A stretch of 64,000 bases of DNA from Cryptomeria japonica (taxonomy: Eukaryota; Streptophyta; Pinopsida; Cupressales; Cupressaceae): positions 477,345,657-477,409,656 of the forward strand of contig NC_081412.1 of the NCBI RefSeq assembly GCF_030272615.1, read 5' to 3'. Shown here piece by piece: positions 22,829-35,755 of the stretch (the first letter of the stretch is position 1; every line of letters starts with the position of its first letter). The notes below the pieces were generated by a model, which ran no database searches, was not told the origin of the DNA, and saw only the letters and a list, made by a program, of their open reading frames with translations. The position numbers and the translations under genes are program-made.

Positions 22829-23960
22829 TGTTGGCTTGATGATGATGTTTTTGATGTTGATGACTTGTTTTGTGTCGCCATTGATGGAAACCATGTTTTG
22901 TTAGTCATCTAAGTCACTTAGTCCAATTGGTAAAGCTTAACCGGTAGTAGAAGTAGTTAAACAGTGAACCGGTAAACAAGTACAGTGTTATGATCAAGCG
23001 ATTGGTATGGGAAATCAGTGAAGAGTCAAGTGTTGCAGTTTGAAGTGAATATTTATGACAATGACAGGAGTCTATGTCTAGAACCACATCGACAGATTCA
23101 AAGTTTGGACCGAGTTATGATGTATTGTACAGTCAATCAGGAAGAATAGTTAACTGGTAGAGAAGACTCACTTAAATCAATAAAACCGGTAGATATAATG
23201 TTTTATTTTTGTTTGTTGTCGACATAAGTAAATCTTGTTAAGAAAGATTGACTAGATACATTGAACCTAGGAAATTGGTCCAAGGTTGTTTGTCAACTTA
23301 GCAGAGCTATTTATAAAAGGATGAATATTGTGTGATGATGTATCAGATGCAGGATCTAGATTGAAGATTTGATTGTGCGGTGGAAGGTGAAGCTTTGTAT
23401 TGATGTTTAGTCGGTGTTGGTTGCAGAACTGAAGTGGATCTTATTAGCCATAGAGGTGCTATATGCAGATCAACTGCTTGTTGTTTCCTAACAGTTGCAA
23501 CAATCTAAATCCCTTAACCGGGTAGGTCCTAACATGCTTGAATGTGTAAATCCCTTAACCGGGCAGCTCATTAATTTGGGATTAAATCCTCTAGCGAGGT
23601 TGCTCCTAACAAGGCAAAGCTCCTAACAGATCTCATATTGTAAATCCCTTAACTGGGTGACTCCTAACAGGGTCTGCTCCTAACCGAGCATCATTGTTGT
23701 ATGACCTTAATTGGTCTGATCCTTATACTGCAGTTAGTGGATCTTGTGGGTACTAATTCCCATCATGGTTTTTCCCATTTGGGTTTCCACATGAAAAATA
23801 TTGTGTTATGTGGTGCATACTTTATTGGGTGTTATCTTATGTGGTTATTTTTCTTGCATGCTTGTTAAGTTTCAAATTGATTAAAGTGGTGATCAGATTT
23901 GTGTTCTTGTTTTTTCTTGCACTGATCCACCCCCCCTCTCAGTGCCTTATAATTTTATCA
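22829..23960 (+). repeat. Element A 3' LTR
   Basis: 1132 bp, starts TGTTGGCTTGATGATG and ends TTTTATCA, followed by TATGC (target duplication). It matches the 5' LTR throughout. Confidence 0.92.
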
Positions 23961-26810
23961 TATGCTTTGATTCTTAGCCATCAAATTTTACTTTCTAATG
24001 AGGAGGTTTATTTTTTGCTTTGTCAAGCTAAACAATGGGTCCACATTTATCCTTATATAGCCTTGTGACTTTTGCTAGGGTCCCTTATTTATTCCTAAGT
24101 AGTCATGACCCCTTAACCCATGATTTAAGCTGCACGTGGTAATTTTGATTCTTTAAGTCATCTCACCTCACTTTTTTGCAAGTTATTTATGTTCATTATT
24201 TTGAAACTTGCGCTCATGTGGGCTATGTTCTGGGTAGGCCCTAGTTGCTCATGTACCCTCGCGCCTAAATGATCTTGGATTAAAGTTGTTGGGAGGACTT
24301 GCGGGTGTTTTTTTAAAAAGTCCTCGCATTCCCATAGATTTATTCCCATGAGCATGATGTCCCTCGCAGATATGCGAACTGCAAGCTAGAAGATTTGGAT
24401 GGGTCCCACCTTCCTATGATGTGTTCATGGTGATCAAATTAGAGATTGTGGATCCATGGGATATGCAATGGCATAAAGTTCTAATGAGTTTGCTCCAATT
24501 TCGTGACCCCGCATATTTATGTGTTGGCATCAAAGATGACTAGTGGATCCACGGGTATCAACGAAGGCAGCAGGTGCATGCCTCGTGTTTCTCTGTGGTT
24601 GTTTCGTAAAGACTAAGGAAGGATGTGGATATGTGGGGAGGGTCTTATGACTTTTCAAAGTCATACATGGAATATCGAATGCATATCAAATGTTTGTGTG
24701 GAATTCAGAGTTGTTCTAGTCATTTGATCAAAGTTGTCTCAATAGCATCAACAGTCGAAATTCGAAGTTGTAAATTTGGCACCCGGTAGGTAGATGTTGA
24801 AGTTTCTATGATCTCAATTTGATGGCATGATTCCTCTATTTTCAAACAACCACCATATAGAAAAATAGGCATGAAGAATAAATGTCTCGTCGGAAGCAAG
24901 CCTTGATTGAAGAGATGTGAATTTGGCAGGAAAAGACAAATAGAATCATGGCAAGACTTCTTGTTCAGGATAAGGTTGAGGAAGCTAAATGAAAGGCCTT
25001 TTTTGTTACATGCATAGGGATTTTAAAATGATAGCGAGATGATCTGCATGTGTACAAGTCTTATGGAGTTTATAGTTGGAAAGTTGAAGAAGGATTCCAA
25101 GGCAAAAGGCGCAAGCAATAGTTTGCATGTTAGATGATTGCAGGGTTATTTTTGGAATAATTCCCCTATATAACCAATACATCAGTTTGTTGACAGAAAG
25201 AGACTATGAATTTTATTTTCTGGATGAATCTGGTAGCCATTCCAAAAATGAAGCAGTAGAGTTATGCATTTATTATGTGTTTATTCTATGACACTAGTTG
25301 GAGAGAATGCCATTAAGCTATTAGATAATCACGTCGATCTTGAAAAGGATGACCTTGAAAGGCCTTTTCAGTCGTAAAGAGCCTTTCAAGTATTTTCCAT
25401 TAGTTCCCCTACACCACTAAAAGATTTAGAGGGAGTGGAAGAGTGATGGTAAAAAGAAGTTGAGGGAGGTGGATGGTTCATATGCAGCTTTGGTATAATG
25501 TTGCAAGCACATAGAAGCTACATCCCCTTCTTAGTTCACAAACTTTACCTATAAGCTCCTCTTTCCACTTTCATTGCTACCAGTCCAAGGCGATGAGCTC
25601 CTCCTCTAGTTTTAAGGATGCTCAATTTTTCATCTTGTAGGGCATGTCTTCGAAGAACTTGAGCTTCATAGTGGGATGGGGTGGTGGAATTCATGCCTCC
25701 ATTTCGAAGCATCTGCAACACGATGGTGGCATGGCTTAGAGGTGGTTAAGCTGCAACATAATGGTTTTTGGATGCATTCTCCTTTTTTGTTGTTATGTAA
25801 AAGTTTATTTTTCTGTTATAGGCTGGGTGATGAGTCATAAAGAATTGGCCAGATGTAAACAGCTGGTAGCTTGTGCATTCCTTGTGATTATAAAAGGAAT
25901 ATCGTGGTTGTTAATTGGGGTTCTGAAATTTTTATTTTCTGGGGATCAAGTAGTTGTAGTCCAATGTTGCTTAGGGTTTAGGAGTTTACTTACAGGGAAA
26001 ATATGGATTCAATGATGTAAAAGATCAATTAGTAATGGAAGAAGTTCTTTCATAATTGTATTTTTTTGTCTCCTTATTCATTTACTAATTTCATTTAAGA
26101 TAATGCATTAAGGATGTATTAGTTTACAAATTGATATATTTATATTAGTGCATAGTTATGCTCATTGGTTTCTCTCAAGGAGGGAATTAAATTTCAAATG
26201 CAAACTATGGTGACTTTGGCAAATGTATACAAGATTGGTAAGAATGGGAGATTGTAGTGGTCAAATGGGATCGTGTTAATGTCAAGCATTAACACTAAAG
26301 ATTCCCTAATTCAATTTACCTTTTCATAATGGGATTTTATTTTCTATAAATGAGTATGACTTTGTCCCCTCAGATTGGCACTGGTTACATTTATCCCTAG
26401 GAAGAACTTCAAATAAGCTTTGTTTAGTTATGTTTTCTTTGTTTCTCTATTTTCCCTCTTAGATGCATAGGGGATTTATTTTAGATGCATGCTAGATATT
26501 TCCTTGTATCTTTCAGAATTGCATATGAGCTTTTCCTTGGTTGGGTATTGAAATGTTATGGGATTAAGGATGAGTGTATGTTGAAATACAAGCATAATCC
26601 CCCAAAGCACCCAAGGGAAATCTACCAATTAATATATTTGTATGTCTGCAAGGGTTTCAAGGTTTGCCTTGACACACTTGATAAAGTAGGAATACCCTCT
26701 TGATTTTGGTAGAGCTCAAAGTGAAGAAGGCTTTCTCAAGGCCTTTTTCATGGTGGGATTTCTTGTCCTTAAGGAAAGGGTTACAATAAAATATGCTAAT
26801 AGGTCACTTG
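23961..26810. other. Interval with no recognisable gene
   Basis: About 2.85 kb of low-complexity-poor, unique-looking sequence. The longest open stretches (25761-26015 and 26485-26703) have no motif I recognise. It may hold the eroded 5' half of Copia element C or an unrelated insertion, but I see no LTR edges or protein motifs to support either. Confidence 0.5.
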
Positions 26811-27720
26811 AAAAAAATGTGATAGGAACTAAGTCGATGTTTTGAAACAAGCTAAATGAACAAGTCACTAGGAACAAAGTGAGACTGGTATGTAAAGGTT
26901 ATTCACAAGTTGAAGGTATTGATTTGAGGAAACTTTTTCTCTGATAGCTAGGATGAAAGCTATAAGAATGTTTCTTGTTTTTTCTGCTTATAAGAATTTC
27001 AAGGTATATCAAATGGATGTTAAGTCAACTTTTCTAAATGGAGAACTTGAGGAAGAAGTTTGGATCTATGATTGGAGGACTATTATATTTAACTACCTCT
27101 AGATCGGATATCATGTAGGCTATTTGTTTGGTTTCTATATTTCAAGCTAATCCAAAGAAGTCACACGAGCAAGTTGTAAAGAGAATTGTTAGGTATTTGA
27201 AAGGAACTTCAGATTTTGGTATTTGTTATAAGAATGGAGATTTTGTGCTGAAAGAATACACAAATGTTGATTGGGCTGGTAGTATTGATGACAAGAAAAG
27301 TATTAGTGGTGATGCATTTTTCTTGGGAGACAAGTTGGTTTCTTGGTTAAGTAAGAAGTAGGATTCAGTATCACTATCTACTACAAAAGCAGAATACATT
27401 ATAGTAGCATCTTCCTATAATCAATTTATTTAGATGAAAAAGACTCTTAAAGATATCATAGTAGTGTATGATGAAGCTATTCCTATTATGTGTGATAATA
27501 CCATTGATATAAACATTTCAAATAATTTGGTACTACATTGAATAACTAAACATATCTCAATCTGATATCATTTCCTAAGGGAGAAGGTAGCAGAAAAAGA
27601 AGTTAGATTAGAGTATATTTTTACAAAAGAACAAGTTTTAGAGATTTTCACTAAGGCATTGGTGAATAATACCTTTGAGTATCTTAGGCAAAAACTAGGG
27701 GTTATTGCCCCTCCTTTTTC
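26811..27720 (+). pseudogene. Element C: Copia RT/RNase H fragment
   Basis: 26811-27067 is the first part of a Ty1/copia RT: 'RNKVRLVCKGYSQVEGID' and 'KVYQMDVKSTFLNGELEEEV', where the DVK(S/T)AFLNG motif carries the first catalytic Asp. At about 27068 it jumps to 'MIGGLLYLTT', the end of RT, so the YVDD-containing middle is deleted. RNase H follows: 'IVRYLKGTSDFGICY', 'DWAGSIDDKKSISG', 'LSTTKAEYI' and 'FLREKVAEKEV..YIFTKEQ', ending near 27720 at 'LRQKLGVI'. Stops are mostly TAG. The fragment lies directly upstream of its LTR. Confidence 0.92.
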
Positions 27721-27942
27721 AAAATATATTCATACTAGCAGTTCATCTTTCCAAGGGGAGATTCAAAACTTTTCTTTTATCTCCTGGATTGATGGTGTTG
27801 CTTCTCTTAGGGGGAGCAATGGAGCATGTGTTGGATGATTAGCATATTGTGTTTTTCCCTTTGTCTTTGATGTCAAAGAGGGAGAGAACTTGTTGATAGG
27901 AGGAGAGATGATTTGATGTCTTTAAGTGTTGTCATCAATGAT

Positions 27943-27954
27943 AATGGGGGAGAT
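27943..27954 (+). other. Element C polypurine tract
   Basis: AATGGGGGAGAT lies immediately before the 3' LTR start TGTTGG and about 220 bp after the pol end. Confidence 0.85.
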
Positions 27955-29342
27955 TGTTGGAAATATGAGCCTGTATGGTTGTCATTGATGTCAAACTTGG
28001 CTTTCCAGATGCATTTTGGTCTAGATATGTTACTATTTTTGTTTAGTGTTGCAGCTAATCTTGGTTTTGCAGTTTGAGTGATATTTTGGTGTTGGTTGTG
28101 GCTATTTGGTTTTAATTTGTGGAATTTGGTTGTTTCTGTTCTCTGGCAATAAGGGTGTTTGTTAGACTTGTCTGAAAAGTCTTTGGTGGCATTCAGATAT
28201 GCTAAAGTTTATGTTGCGGTTTTGTGGAAATTATTATGTGGCTTGTATAGTATTCTCAGGTTGTTTCTTTGGTGATTTTCCTATTCTGCAAGAGAGCTAT
28301 GTTAATTTGGTCTTGGAATATTCAACTATGTTTTGGTTCAATGTGTCTGGATAAATTATCTTGATTAGATCATGTTATTTGGACTAGTTATGCATTGTAG
28401 GATGAGTTAAAACTTTGTTATGGTTCTCACCATTATGTGTGGAGATATCTATGGTATAATTTGCATCACAAGATGTCTTTTGGCTGATTGATTAATGAGT
28501 TCTCTTGCCTATCTACACATTAAATTTTATGGTGACTTAGGAGGATGTGTTATCATGTGTGGACCATTGTATTCATCTTGGAAGGATGTCTTATGATGTA
28601 TTTAAGTTCCATCTTTCTCCTAGAGTGGACCGCCTTGAGTATTTTTATTTCAGGTGGCTTATTTTATGTACTATTATTTATTTCAATTGTGGACTACCCT
28701 TAGTTAGGTTTTTGATGATCTCTTATATTTAAGAAGTGTGGTTGTATGGGTTGAGAAAAAATAATGTGTGTGAATCAATGAGAAGTGTATGTGAATGATA
28801 TGAAAGCATATTTAAAAGTGCAAATGTGCGAAAGACAATGAAGAGCTTTAAAGGTGATATATCGTATGACAGAGTGCATTTAGATAGTGATAGTGGTCCA
28901 AGATGTTTGCCATGATGTTGGTCGCTTGATACTGGTGTTCAAGAATAATTTTGTGTTCAAGAGATCCTTCTCATATCATTTTTTATATTTCTTCCTTTAG
29001 CAACATTTTGTATCTTTCCCTCAAGTAGTGTGCCTCATTTGTGCAAATCTATGTATCTTTCCCTAAGATAGTGTGCCTTAGCTTTGCAAATCCATCAAGT
29101 GTTTTTTCTCCTTGGAAGTAAGCCTAAAACATTGTAATCATTTCTATTCATATTATGAGTTTTATTCTCACCATGGTTTTTCCCTATCTAGGTTTTCCAC
29201 ATAAATTCGGTGTTCATGTGTTAATGGTTGAGCGTTTTTAATATTATTGTTGAATGGTTAGATGTTGTTTGTAATTTATTTGTTTTGAAGTTCTGTACTG
29301 ATTCCCCCCCCTCTCATTCTTGTTGTGGATTCAAAATTATCA
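27955..29342 (+). repeat. Element C 3' LTR (complete family-F LTR)
   Basis: 1388 bp from TGTTGGAAATATGAG to AAAATTATCA, with a C-run 'attccccccc' 40 bases before the end, as in A-type LTRs. It links family-F LTRs to Copia pol. The 5' LTR of this element is not in the window unless 8852 is its relic; no matching duplication was found. Confidence 0.88.
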
Positions 29343-30267
29343 TAAAGCATTCATCCAAACCACATGTTTCAATAAGCTACATAAATTTGATGTAGGAGAT
29401 ATCTTTTTTAGACGACTGGTTACATGTTTAAAGAACAATGTGAGGTGAGATGGTTTCATCCATATTACCTAGGTGTAATGCCCCATAAAATAACCCCTAA
29501 GGATATAAGCTATAAAAACATAAGTAAACATGAAATAGTTTTTTTTTTAACAATCAATATAAACTTACACAACTTGCAGAAGTGCATTATCCCAAACCTC
29601 AAACATACATCATATCATAGTGAAAAAAAGAACAAGAAGAAGACATGGACTCTAAAATGTATTACAAGCATAGAGGAAGACTAAATACACCATAGGAAAT
29701 TTTGATAAATTGTTTCAACTCACACAAGACTCTTCAAGAAGTTACAAGAATCCACTCAAAAAACTAGGCCTTCTCTTCAGTCTTAGGTGTTTGATTGGCT
29801 TCTTACAAACACCAACACAAAAATTAATGCCATCAACACCACTTAAAATCATTTATAACATATTCAAGTCAATCCATAGGTTCCCCAGACATTCCAAGCC
29901 CTAAAGGACATCTTCAATGTACCAAAACTACCCATTTGGGGCCCCAGAAATCCTATTTGATAACTACATTGGACTATGGTGCTCACATGAGACTAGGGAA
30001 CCCTATCACAACACATTCATTCCAAAAGAAAACTAGTGCACCACACTAGATTTATCTAGGTATACTACTATTCTTTGGGTGCAATATTGTCCAATCTAGG
30101 TGCTAGTGTCCCTAATAACCAATAGCCACACTATCATTCTTTCGATGTGCACTTGTCTTGTCCAATGAGAAAACCAAAGACATGGCACATTCACCTAGAC
30201 ATAATGGCTATATTGGAGTAGAATAAAGGTACTAGAAACACCTAAGGAACATGAAAACATCAAAAGG

Positions 30268-31593
30268 TGATGCAGAAGCACCGGTCTAGTTCTTACCAGT
30301 TGGGCAGTTTTCAGTGGCATTGCTTGAGATCGTGACATTTCTTCATGTGTGAGTGTTTAGTATTGTGGCTTTGGGTTTATTCCCTTGTGTTTTTTGTCTT
30401 TGTCGTGTTCAAGTTTCATAGCATTTGGCTTTGTTTGTAGTGAGATGTGGATTCCAGTATTGGCCCGGTTGATATGTTCTTACCGGTTAGTCTGGCAGTA
30501 TGTTGAGCAAAGATGATTTTGGGTTGCAATTGATCTTCGTGACTTGCAGATCATTGGAGATGTTTCTGTGGGCCTTGGTCGGTATTTTTGGAGGTCCGTG
30601 CATCATTTTATGCTTTGGATTTGATCTTAGTGATTTGAGCCGACATGTTACCGTTGCACATTTCATCACATTTCATGAACCGATTGGTCTTTGGGCAGAC
30701 TTGACTAAGTTGTAATTATTTGTGGGTGGTATATATGGAGGTTTTCAAATCATTTGGACAGATGAAATTTGAAAGATCGATGATAGAGTTTTGAAAATCG
30801 AGCGAAGATGTACATCTAGTGAGATTCTGATTCAGTAGGACTAAGGCCGGAAGGCTAAGGTCCAGGTTAGGGTAGAACCGGTAGACTGACTCGATTCATA
30901 TGTTCTTACTAGTTTGTCTGGCAGTATGTTGAGCGAAGATGATTTCGGGTTGCGGTTGATCTTCATGACTTGTGGATCATTGGAGATGTTTCTGTGGGCC
31001 TTGGCCGGTATTTCCGAAGGTTCGTGCATCGTTTTATCCTTTGGAGTTGTTCTTAGTGATTTGAGTCGACATGTTACCATTGCACGTTTCATAAATCGGT
31101 TGGTCTTTGGGCTGACTTGGTTAAGTTGTAATTATTTGTGGGCGATATATATATGGAGGTTTGTGAATCATTTGGACAAATGAAAGTTGGAAGATTGAGG
31201 ATAGAGTTTTGGAGATTGAGCGAAGATGTAGATCTGACAAGATTCTGATCCGGTAGGACTGAGGTCGGAAGGCTGAGGTCCGGGTCAGGGTAGAACCGGT
31301 AAACTATTCCTGGAAGCTAATTTGTTATGAGGATAATCTGCGGATCTTGTAATTATGTTGTAAGCATCATTTGTATCCTGGACCGTGATCCAGGATGTGG
31401 CATGTGTAATTCTTTAGATTGTAATAAGATTTATTCAAGTTATTCACCGATTATGTGTTATGTGTTGTTACCGGTTATTCTTTCTGTTGTTTCTGGCATC
31501 TTGTTAGCGGTTACAAGTATGTTTTGCATGATTTATGTGTTAAGTTGCAAGGTTGGTTGTCCTTTGTTGGATCTCCCTACCTTGACTGCATCA
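30268..31593 (+). repeat. Element G 5' LTR
   Basis: It contains a ~420-bp unit twice in tandem (about 30467-30890 and 30893-31305), each beginning around 'atatgttcttac' and ending 'ggtagaaccggtaga'. The short ORFs at 30500 and 30914 are the same reading frame of the two units. Confidence 0.88.
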
Positions 31594-31595
31594 AA

Positions 31596-31607
31596 TGGTA
31601 TTAGAGC
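31596..31607 (+). other. Element G primer-binding site
   Basis: TGGTATTAGAGC is the initiator-Met site with one C-to-T change, two bases after the 5' LTR. Confidence 0.9.
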
Positions 31608-31955
31608 TGGTTTGTGAACCTATTGTTGGACAAAGTGTTGTTTGTGCACCGATTGGTTGGAGAGAAGATTGAGGCAACTTGTGGACTTGTTCAGATCTCT
31701 GAATGTGAGGCAGAGCAAGGTTTGTAGGTAGACCTTTGATCCTAGAGCTTGAGCTTGAGGCAATTAGTTGGTGGAGACTTGAGTAGATCATCGATCAAGG
31801 TAGGCTGTAGTTTGGACCCGTAGATCGTCGTGGAGAGGCAACTGGAAGTTGTAGTGAGATCATCAAAAACCCCTGAGGTAGTTGCAAGTACCTACTAACA
31901 AATCCTTGAACTAGATCAAGTGATGGGACTCACTTTTCAATTAACCCCAAGAGTC

Positions 31956-33263
31956 TGATGCAGGAGCACTGGTCTAGTTCTTACCGGTTGGCCAGTTTTC
32001 AGTGGCATTGCTTGAGATTGTGGTATTTATTCATGTGTGAGTGTTTAGCATTGTGGCTTTGGGTTTATTCCCTTGTGTTCATGGTATTTGTCATGTTCGA
32101 GTTTCATAGCATTTGGCTTTGTTTCTAGTGAGATGTGGATTTTGGTATTGGCTCGGTTGATATGTTCTTACTAGTTAGTCTGGTAGTATGTTGAGCGAAG
32201 ATGATTCTAGGTTGCAGTTGATCTCCATGACTTGCGAATCATTAGAGATGTTTCTGTGGGCCTTGGCCACTATTTTCGGAGGTCCACGCATCATTTTATT
32301 CTTCAGAGTTGTTCTTAGTGATTTGAGCCGACATGTTACCGTTGCATGTTTCATGAACCGGTTGGTCTTTGGGCCGACTTGATTAAGTTGTAATTATTTG
32401 TGGGCGGTATATATGGAGGTTTGTGAATCATTTGGATAGACGAAAGTTGGAAGATTGAGGATAGAGTTTTGGAGATAGAGCAAAGATGTAGATACGATGA
32501 TATTTTGATCTGGTAGGACTGAGGTCGGAAGGCTGAGGTCCGGGTTAGGGTAGAACCGGTAGATTGGCCCAGTTGATATGTTTTTACCGATTAGTCTGGT
32601 AATATGTTGAGCAAAGATGATTTTGGGTTGCGGTTGATCTCCGTGACTTGCAGATCATTGGAGATGTTTCTATGGGCCTTGGCCGATATTTTTGGAGGTC
32701 TACGCATTGTTATATGCTTTGGAGTTGTTCTTAGTTATTTAAGCCAACATGTTACCATTGCACGTTTCATGAACCGGTTGGTCTTTGGGCCAACTTGATT
32801 AAGCTATAATTATTTGTGGGCGGTATATATATGGAGGTTTGTGAATCATTTGGACAGACGAAAGTTGGAAGATCGAGGATTGAGTTTTGGAGATCAAGCG
32901 AAGATGTAGATTCAATGATATTATGAACCAATAGGACTGAGGCCGGAAAGCTGAGGTCTGGGTTAGGGTAGAACTGGTAGACTATTACTGAAAGCCAATT
33001 TGATATGAGGATGATCTGCGAATCTTTTAATTATGTTGTAAGCATCATTTGTATCCTAGACTGTGATCTAGCATGTGTCATGTGTAATTCTTCAGATTAT
33101 AATAAGATTTATTCAATTTATTCACTGGTTATGTGTTTTGTGTTGTTACCGGTTGTTCTTTCTGGCATCTTGTTACTGGTTACTAATATGTTTTGCATGG
33201 TTTATGTGTTAAGCTGCAAGATTGGGATGTCCTTCATTAGATCTCCCTGCCTTGACTGCATCA
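31956..33263 (+). repeat. Element G 3' LTR
   Basis: It carries the same two tandem ~420-bp units (about 32150-32566 and 32568-32985). The duplication is therefore older than this insertion and belongs to the element's progenitor. Confidence 0.88.
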
Positions 33264-35573
33264 AAAGGACTATGGGACAAATTATGTATACAACTCCACT
33301 AGACATTAGGTGTTGGAAATATGAGTTTTAATGGTTGTCTAGATAGATTATTGTCTGGATATGTTCCTATTTTTGTTTAGTGTTGCAGTTGTGTTTTCTT
33401 TTGCAATTTGAGTTTGATATTTTGGTTTTGGTAGTGGCTATTTGGTTTTGGTTTGTAGACGTTGATTGTTTCTATTCTTTGGCAGTAAGGGTGTTTGTCG
33501 GACTAGTCTAGAAAGGCTTTGGTGGCCTCTGAATATGCCGAAGTTTATGTTGTGGTTTTGTGGGCATGGTTTTGTGGCTTGTACAATATTCTCAGGTTGT
33601 TTCTCTAGTGGTGTTTTTATTCCCCAAGAGTGCTATGTTTATTTTTGTTTGGAATATTCAGTTGTGTTTTGGTTCAGTGTGTCCAAATAGATTATCTTGA
33701 TTAGATCATGTTTTAGTTTGTAGAAGTTGGTTGTTTATGTTCTGTGGTAGTAAGGTTGTTTGTCAGACAGGTCCAAAAAGTCTTTGATGACCTTTGGATA
33801 TGCTAAAGTTTATGTTGTGAATTTTTAGACATGATTATGTGGCTCATACAATATTCTCAAGTTATTTATCTAGTTGTGTTTTTGTTCCACAAGTGTAATG
33901 CCCCGTCAGGAAACCCCAAAGGGATTAAACTAAAACACTTGAAAAGAGTGTAATAATTTTTAAAAAAAAACTTAATAAACTAAATAATGCATTAAGATAA
34001 ACATTACATTTAATTTGCACAAACGGAAGACTTAAGTTAAACTCCTAAAGGGTTTCCCAACATGGTTTACATAATCGAACTAAACACTGCTTAAGGTTAA
34101 TTAATCCACTTAAGATAATTTAATCATAAAGACTCAATTACGCTATACAATGATTGTTTCATTCAATTTCATATGATATTATTACCATTCCTATGTTTCA
34201 ATTCATGATGATACTTTCCATTACATTACATTAGTGATTCTAATAAAAGATATACATTTAACCATCCAATTCTCATCAATACATTTCTTGTACATTTCAA
34301 GATTGAAATAATATTGCATTGCACTTAACCACTAAGTCTCATAAGAACACATAATGTTTACATTAAAATTACATATTTCCATGAAGGCATACGTAACAAA
34401 TAATACAACTAACCCTATAAGGCCCAATATTTACAAAGATGATCCAAGAAGACAAATAGGATCAACTAGAAATATGAGATACTTGAATCCAAAAGAGCAA
34501 CTGGAACACCTATGAAGCCAACTCTCGCAAGAAGGAACAAACATGCCCGATGGAAAGTGGCACTACCACTCAACCATGTGGCTCAAAAAGAACCACACCA
34601 CTATGCTAGGAGATAGAAATAAGACCCACTAGAAAACTACAAGGTATGCACACATGGTCTAAACATGACATCGGGAATCTCACATAAAGCATATACTCAC
34701 AAACATGACTCCACAACAAAACTCCAGGTGATATCAACAAGGCTACAACTAGTAACCATAAGGGAAGAGTGTCATCACATAGCTTGGAATGGTTATCCCG
34801 ATAGGCCTCCATAGGCCCCCGTCCCCATCTTGGGTTATCCTGGTAGCCTCTCTCGAACCCTCGAGCCCATCCAAGTCTCATGCAGACCCAAATAATCCTT
34901 TCCTGAGGACAAGGTTGTTGGTTTGCCATTCCAGGCCTTCCCACTGCATATTGAGTCTGTACTAGCACTCAACCATGAGTGGGGTACAATTATCTTAATT
35001 AATGTTTTAGCTACCCAAACCCCTAATATATTGTTAGGTTATCACTTACTTATCCAACTTTCGAGGGGTTATCCTGCTAACCTCTTTGGGCGCGGCCCCC
35101 ACTCGAAAGCCACTATTCCTTATGACACTACACAAATTTCCCAAAAGAACTCCAAGGCAAAAGTACCAAAACCAATTTACAAAAAGGAGTTCAAAACAAC
35201 TGAGAAACACTTGGTCATACAAGCCCTTTCATAAAAGTTTAACCAATTTGCAAAACACAGTCTACTCATGAGACATGACCAAAGAAAAAGGCAATACGAA
35301 AAAGTCTAAATCTATTTATACTAAAGGACTTACAATATATCTTAAACACAAAAAACAATCAGAAAAGAACCAACACCATTGTTTATTACAAAATAAATAT
35401 TTATTTTCTCTCCTTCTAATATACAATTGACCAAGTTTTCTAAATTTCTAAGTTTCAAAATAAAAATTTATTAACAATAATCTCACAAATTCAGTTAAAA
35501 TATTCAATCAATATTTTCTATATCCATTTAGAATTTCAAAATCATCTTAATCACATTTGAACCATATACAAAA

Positions 35574-35574
<1 letters not shown>

Positions 35575-35626
<52 letters not shown>
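35575..35626. repeat. (TG/TA)n microsatellite
   Basis: A short TG run leads into about 22 TA units inside solo LTR D. Confidence 0.95.
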
Positions 35627-35630
<4 letters not shown>

Positions 35631-35755
35631 ATCTGATATTTTTTCATAAACTAGGAATCTCAATTTTCCTTATTTTTCCAAAATAATGTATATATATATT
35701 AATAATTTAATTAATAATAATAAAAATAGTAAAAAAAATCTTTTTTTTTTTAACT

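Larger units (their letters stand above)
9859..23960 (+). mobile_element. Element A: non-autonomous LTR retrotransposon (gag + non-pol ORF2)
   Basis: The LTRs at 9859-10968 and 22829-23960 share TGTTGGCTTGATG starts and TTTATCA ends. Target duplications are TATGT (9854-9858) and TATGC (23961-23965). The order is primer site, Gag, a gap, ORF2, polypurine tract. No protease, RT, RNase H or integrase motif occurs in the internal region. Without the nested element B and its 5-bp duplication, A is about 6.4 kb. It must have moved with enzymes from another element. Gag resumes after B at 19874, which proves the nesting. Confidence 0.9.
30268..33263 (+). mobile_element. Element G: LTR element with 362-bp internal region and no coding
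   Basis: The LTRs are 30268-31593 (1326 bp) and 31956-33263 (1308 bp), both TGATGCAG...GACTGCATCA. The perfect target duplication AAAGG is at 30263-30267 and 33264-33268. The internal region is only 362 bp and has a primer site but no ORF. It is TRIM-like in lacking coding, though its LTRs are far longer than those of typical TRIMs. It interrupts E's 3' LTR. Confidence 0.92.

Noticed and set aside
23961-24200. Remainder of the family-F LTR broken by element A
   Set aside because: A few short matches such as 'ttagc..aattttac' exist, but alignment to the 27955 copy fails after about 40 bases.
24690-26700. Possible host exons around 25550-26015 and 26485-26703
   Set aside because: Open stretches are short, with no motif, splice context or conserved domain that I can recognise.
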